This document shows, in pieces, positions 59,032 to 64,000 of a stretch of 64,000 bases of DNA (the first letter of the stretch is position 1; every line of letters starts with the position of its first letter). A program made the position numbers and the translations under genes. The notes beneath the pieces are model-generated. The model was not told the origin of the DNA, searched no databases, and saw only the letters and a list, made by a program, of their open reading frames with translations. The DNA lies in contig JAGYXB010000559.1 in assembly GCA_022495005.1 (NCBI GenBank), positions 620,001 to 684,000 on the forward strand, written 5' to 3'. The stretch comes from Rhyacophila brunnea (Eukaryota; Arthropoda; Insecta; Trichoptera; Rhyacophilidae).

Positions 59032-59288
59032 GCTATTCAATACACAAGGCGGGTATCGACGGTAGTTTATCATATCTATGTATTAAGGTGTTTAATTGTT
59101 ACAATAAGTTAACCGTATGCTGTCAAAAAGTGACATGTTTTAACAACCCCTCTCTTGGCTGTGTTAACTTTTAGGGCGAGATACGGTTAATTTAATGAAA
59201 TAATTGACCGCCATAATACATAAATATGATAAAGTGATAATATTTATCACTTTAGCCGTCGATAGCCGCCTTATGTATAGAATAGACT
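59032..59288. mobile_element. Palindromic MITE, family L, member 3
   Basis: Ends CTATTCAATACACAAGGCGGGTATCGACGG and (complement) GTCTATTCTATACATAAGGCGGCTATCGACGG; inner arms with TAGTTTATCATAT.TATGTATTA. The right arm has an extra segment GTGATAATATTTATCACTTTAGCC that is also found in the 30.4-kb member, linking the two subfamilies. No ORF. Confidence 0.85.
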
Positions 59289-60744
59289 CATATTATATTT
59301 GTCTACAAGAAAAGTTTATACCCACAGAAATATACGTATTTCTCGAGTGATAATAATACTTATTTGTCAATAAAATGTCTTCACATTATGCTTTTGTCAG
59401 TCGCTCAAATCTCAAAAATCTTGTATTTAAAAAATATATAATATATACATATTATATACTAGTGAACTTTACTTCATATGCATCTAATAAATATTATTAT
59501 ATTATTATGTTGCCGATATTATAATATAGTAATATTTGATTATCAACTGTTAAGCGACACTAATGTAAGATATTTTTAACAGGCTTGGAGCCTGGAGTGC
59601 CTTGGAGCCAATAATTATTAACCGTATTAGTCCTTTGATATTTTCACATTCGTATATAAAAGCTCAATCTGGTTATATTTATATTGTCTATAACTAAAAA
59701 AGGAACTAGAAATACCTGCCAATTAAAATAATGGGTGATAAAAGTGATGTATCAATATATTACAAGTTTGATTACACAAACACACGTATGTCTAGTGTCT
59801 ACCTATCAGCAGTATATTCTACTCAGTACGGAATAGAAGTAATAGAACACGAACAAAATCATTATTCTACATAAGTGTTAAACTCCGAATAAAACTACCC
59901 TCACGATTACAGTATAGTTTATCCTAATTTATTAAGCCGATAAAGCTCCTCGTTCACTTCATTATTTAAAAACCCCTGATCAGGGGTGTATCCTGGCATT
60001 TAGTCGGGTACAGGGGTGTACTCGGTTATCTTGCGGCGACAGCGGGGTGGCCCTCGACTTATTTATGGAACGTTAATTTAAAGGACCGGACTGTCCGATG
60101 GACAAGAAATAGCAGATATCTGGGACGAGGGATTGTTTTTATCGCACGGACGCCGTGCTCAAATAACAGTTTTCATTAAACAGCACCATCTACTGAATTA
60201 ATCGAAAACTTTTTTTAGTACCAGCGATACTAACCCAATAATAATTAATATTCTATACATTAAGTAGGTAGGTATCTACTAAAATTGCCAACATGAATTT
60301 GGCTTATGTAATTAAGTTATTTAGATTGGAGATCTTTTATAATTTACTACTATTATTAATGCTAAGAGGGTAGTATAAAGATCGAAACATAACAATGGGA
60401 GTTATACCTAGGATCTAAGCCTGTACACTCGGTAAACTATGTAGGAAAGCTACTAGTGCTATTATGTTACCCTATGTTTTCTCAATATGTTCACATACAA
60501 TACTTTTATACAATAAAAGAGTATTATTTGAAGTATCGTAATCAGGCCAAATTTCATTTTATAGGATAGGTAAGTTGTGAAGAATTTGTGGTTATAATAG
60601 TCCCTTTTTCGGCAACACGCTTAGATATTTAAGTCGAGAAAAGTCCTCCAGAATTATCAGAAAATTAATAAAAAAAGAGTTAATTTAAGTAAGAGCTAAT
60701 GTTTAGTTTTCAATCACACATACGTTTTAGATATGATGCTGATG
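59289..60744. other. Gap with an island at 59950-60180
   Basis: The island holds a perfect palindrome CCCCTGATCAGGGG (59973-59986), CAGGGGTGTA twice 30 bp apart (59981 and 60011), GACTTATTTATGGAACG and TTTTTATCGCACGG (Hox-like words). It is unique in the window and a candidate regulatory element. The rest is AT-rich. Confidence 0.35.
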
Positions 60745-60783
60745 ATTTAAAAAGTTCAATGCTCTACCGACTAAGCTATGCAA
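60745..60783 (-). repeat. 5' half of a Lys-tRNA-like sequence
   Basis: Minus strand: GCATAGCTTAGTCGGTAGAGCATTGAACTTTTTAAATC looks like the D arm and anticodon arm (TTT) of tRNA-Lys. No B box or T arm follows, so this is a truncated SINE head or tRNA fragment. Confidence 0.45.
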
Positions 60784-60814
60784 AAGTTTGTGTAGTCTTC
60801 TTGCGGATGTGAAG

Positions 60815-61085
60815 TTTTGTTTTTGTATATTAATTAGAATCATTCGTTTTTTGATAGTTTACCGTGTTCCTCTTTCTTATGGGAATAATTTATTAGATAA
60901 GTCTTTAAACTCACTCAAAGCACATGTGCGTGCGTGGAAATCTAAGTTTTGGGTATTTGCACACGAAAAATTTCCAGGCTAAACAACTGATGATGCTTCA
61001 CATTCAAACATAGAGCCTTGTGATTGCCAAATGCCTGATTAAGACCGAGTGTGGTGCCGGGCGGATTAGTTTGGACGATTTATGT
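60815..61085 (+). repeat. Dispersed repeat C, copy 2
   Basis: It aligns with 18235-18500. Best-conserved block: CTGATGATGCTTCACATTCAAACATAGAGCC and GATTAAGACCGAGTGTGGTGCCGGGCGGATT. A 64-codon frame (60788-60982) with KSLNSLKAHVRAWKSKFW could be a trace of an ORF tail, but I cannot assign it. Confidence 0.6.
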
Positions 61086-62814
61086 TTGTGTTGAAGATGT
61101 ATAAAATAATAAATACATCGGCTAATAAAAAGAGAATTCAACTACATATTATTTTAACATGCTTGTGATAATTTAGATAAGAAATGTTATAACTTATAAG
61201 AACTTATATATATATTGCTTATAACAAGTTAAACGTGGGTGAAGATATTTCTTTAATTAAGATTTATTTGTAAGAAGTATTGTCGATTTCACCTTGCACC
61301 AGATTAATAGAAAATAAATAATGAACGTAATGGCCCTTACCCTTTCTCCAGTTAAAATAATGTAATAAAAAAACATTGCATGTTATTTGAAAAAATATTT
61401 TCGTATAAATTTACAGCCAAGAATCTTCAACAACGTAATCGTTCAACCTGTCAAGATGGCTATGTGACCATAGCACCCCCCTGGGCGAAGAACTGAACTT
61501 GAGATAAAAGACAGAAGGTGGAGGGAGAAGAGGGTCGGTCCGACATCTTTAATTCTAGGTCGTTATGTCGTCCGCCCACGTGTCCGATTGGAATCATTGA
61601 TTGGGACCGATCGGATCTGAGGTTGTTTGCTCCCTTACCAGGGCTGTGCATTTAAATAAATGTATTGAAAAATAATATAAGTAGGTAACTTTATTATATA
61701 GGTATATATGGATGAATGGATTTAAATTGTCTTTGGAATAAAATCGGTGGTTATTAACATGTCGTTAAATTTAATTATGATTGGCCAATGCATTCTTCCT
61801 ACTTTGCTTCTGTGTCGCTGTGAGACATAGCATTTAAAAGCTCGTAAAAAGTAGAGGCCTACCTTTTACTGTAGATCGTTTCTGCAAGAACGATCTACGC
61901 GTGGCATGGTTGACATGGAAAACGAAATGTGTATTTTTACTGTTCTCCGTGGTTGCGGCGTGTTATGGTAAAGTAAGTAAGCCGTACCATAGCAATAACA
62001 GATATTTGAAAGATTTTTAATGATTACAATTTTTATTTGTATTCATTACACAAAATAAAACATAAAATGAGCTAAGATATACTACAATGTTGAAATGTTG
62101 AAGGACCGTAAAAATAATCGTGTTGTTTTGGTATAATTAAAAAAAACGAAACTTATATAAACCAAATCTCGCAGAATGTTATCTTCATGCAATCAAGAAA
62201 CGCAACATATTTAAAAAAAAAATGTAATGAAAATATTGCTCGTAAACTCCTTAATGTGTCGCCACAGTTTATTTCTAATTCGTGATCAAACACGGTTAAA
62301 TTTACCAATCTTGACCGGGCACGGTAGAACTTATTCAACCGGCCAGAGTATCGGTCTGATTTGTATACAAGATAGCAGTGGGAGTCACACACGAGTCAGC
62401 CGGTCAAATATATCAAAGCCATATAAACTTAGGCTTACATGTCAGGCGTACATTTAGTTGAATAAAATTAACACTGAGTGTTGTTAGAAGTAGACCAGAT
62501 TAATTGAAATTCGTTTTAATGAACTCGTTTGATGAATTGTGTTGATAAGCAAGTTATTTAATTAAATAAGTAATTAATTTTGTGTATTAATTGTATAATT
62601 AAATAATTAAGTAAACGACTAATCGATAGTTCAGATAACTGATAGAATAAAAAACAATCAAAATTTATAAAAGAAAAATCGCTATTACTTATACATTTAA
62701 TATATTATGTACATTTTGTAATAAAAAGATAGACATAATTTAATATAATACATTATAATTGGTACTACTTATATAGAGTATTTTAAAATGATCACGACCA
62801 ATTTAGTCTGCTCA
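61086..62814. other. Gap with islands at 61440-61650 and 62240-62430
   Basis: 61440-61650 contains GTCCGCCCACGTGTCCGATTGG (E-box CACGTG), GGTCGGTCCGACATC and ATCATTGATTGGGACCGATCGG. 62240-62430 contains AATCTTGACCGGGCACGG and CAACCGGCC. A stem GTAGATCGTT-TCTGCAAG-AACGATCTAC lies at about 61871-61898. No gene seen. Confidence 0.35.
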
Positions 62815-63102
62815 GTGGGTATATTCTATTTCATACACAAGGAGGCTATCAGCGTCTATCGATGGTAGTTTATCATATTCATGTATTGAGGTATTATAAT
62901 TGTTACAATAAGTCATCCGCCTAAACTATCAAAGCTCCCTAACTCACTCTTAAAGTTAACACAGCCAAGAGAGTGGCTGTTAAAACATTCCACTTTTTGA
63001 CAGTTTAGTTTAGACGGTTGACTTATTGTAACAATTAACCGCTCAACACATAACTATGATAAACTACCGTCGATAGCCGCCTTGTGTATAGCATAGATTC
63101 AC
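62815..63102. mobile_element. Palindromic MITE, family L, member 4 (288 bp, best full copy)
   Basis: Left GTGGGTATATTCTATTTCATACACAAGGAGGCTATC and right (complement) GTGAATCTATGCTATACACAAGGCGGCTATCGACGG enclose arms with GATGGTAGTTTATCATA and TTGTTACAATAAGTCA. The centre GTTAACACAGCCAAGAGAGTGGCTGTTAAAACATTCCAC is in the opposite orientation to that of the 42.3- and 59.0-kb copies. No ORF; no obvious target duplication. Confidence 0.85.
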
Positions 63103-64000
63103 AGAGCGGACAAAACTAACCATCACCATTAACCATTATTGTATGTGGGTATTAGATATTATAATATTATTTTGTTATATTTTTATACCAGTGACTTTCC
63201 AACAAGAATTAAAAGATGAAATTTAATCATCTAAGGTTAGTTGGAATATAAATTATTTCTTGTTTAATTTCTTAAGTAATTTAATGAAACTAAACCATTT
63301 CATAATTCATAATTATAATTGCAGTATTTTTTTTAACTGAATGTAAAATAAGAAAAAAAAATAATTTTCTCTATATACCTATTAATTCTTAATAATAAAA
63401 TGTTTTTCGGGAATTATTAGTAATGTAACTAGTTATGAATTATTCAGTATCTGCATCATAGTGCCAGTACAAGTGGAGAAATACATAAGTATAGAAATGG
63501 TTGGTAAACACAATATAATAAATATAATATATCATTCTACCAAAAATGCCGTTTCAAAGTTATTTATTTATAATTCTTCGTGTGAGGTAAACATGCCGAC
63601 GATTTTTGACCACACAGGTAATGATTTTAGTTTAAAATAAAATTGACATGACAATAAATTCACAGACAATCAATCAATGACATTCACAGTTAATTATTTA
63701 CTCTGTATTATAAATAGAAGGCTGCGCCAAGAACGGTTATTTAAAGAGTGATAACAGTAAAAAAAATATGCGTAGGTTAAAGTGGAAAGTGTTATGAAGA
63801 AATGGAAATGATTAAAAAAATATCGAGTACTTAGAGCGGCGCAATTCAGCCAAGAAAAGTGTCATGTACACGAAGTTTTGAATTAGGAATTGTGTTTCAC
63901 TTCTGTGTAGATTATTTTTGAAATATTAATTCTCTTATATATTTTGAAAAAAGCTTGATTGACAAAATATCCTTGTAAAATACATCTATATTTTGCAAGG
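63103..64000. other. AT-rich end of window, nothing recognised
   Basis: No ORF, repeat partner or tRNA-like head was found. Confidence 0.4.

Noticed and set aside
1..64000. CRISPR arrays, bacterial operons, rRNA or known insect microRNAs
   Set aside because: No regularly spaced repeats, no dense coding, no rRNA-like stretch; a read for common insect microRNA seeds by eye found none.

Overview
This window looks like a gene-poor, AT-rich stretch of a nuclear animal genome, most likely an insect. Pointers are the very high A+T, the recurring TAGGTACCTA-type and ATAATATTATAATA-type words, tRNA-derived SINEs, decayed non-LTR retrotransposon (LINE) ends with the RRGR..W type of tail, and hAT-like DNA transposons. 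I cannot fix the order; some repeat words resemble aphid and moth genomes. There are no operons, ribosome binding sites or dense long ORFs, so it is not bacterial. I recognise no intact host protein-coding gene. The longest open frames (134-137 codons) lie across an inverted repeat or inside a GC-richer island and show no family signature. The best host-gene candidate is a weak two-exon small membrane protein model at 46032-47180.

What can be supported is a graveyard of mobile elements in unique AT-rich DNA. From left to right: LINE fossil (about 480-690); SINE A (2541-2725, 11112-11345, 37251-37460, plus a relative at 5750-5872); hairpin MITE (8477-8662) and its longer relative (39923-40499); LINE fossil (12690-12832); SINE B (16025-16225, 51118-51360, 55474-55676); hAT element with transposase remains (16517-17083); LINE tails (18996-19098, 33900-34190, 38342-38531, 50791-50880); a three-copy MITE family with 8-bp target duplications (20323-20723, 32492-32805, 58607-58876); a compact palindromic element seen twice with 9-13-bp flanking direct repeats (25937-26137, 27010-27251); a four-member long-palindrome family (30369-30675, 42261-42483, 59032-59288, 62815-63102); a PIF/Harbinger-like MITE (41036-41354); and a GGAGC-rich hAT-like MITE (48941-49346).

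Between these lie many 150-500-bp islands of visibly higher G+C and lower repetitiveness. Some carry recognisable factor words: a CTCF-type core at 44242-44252, a POU octamer at 17443-17450, posterior-Hox-like TTTTTATGGC at 31011-31020, RFX X-box-like palindromes at 6133-6194, and CREB sites. This arrangement would fit the intergenic or intronic regulatory territory of a developmental gene, but that is inference; cross-species alignment is needed to support it. Genes do not act together here in any way I can show; the active biology, if any, is likely transposon hairpins (possible small-RNA sources) and cis-regulation of a gene outside the window.
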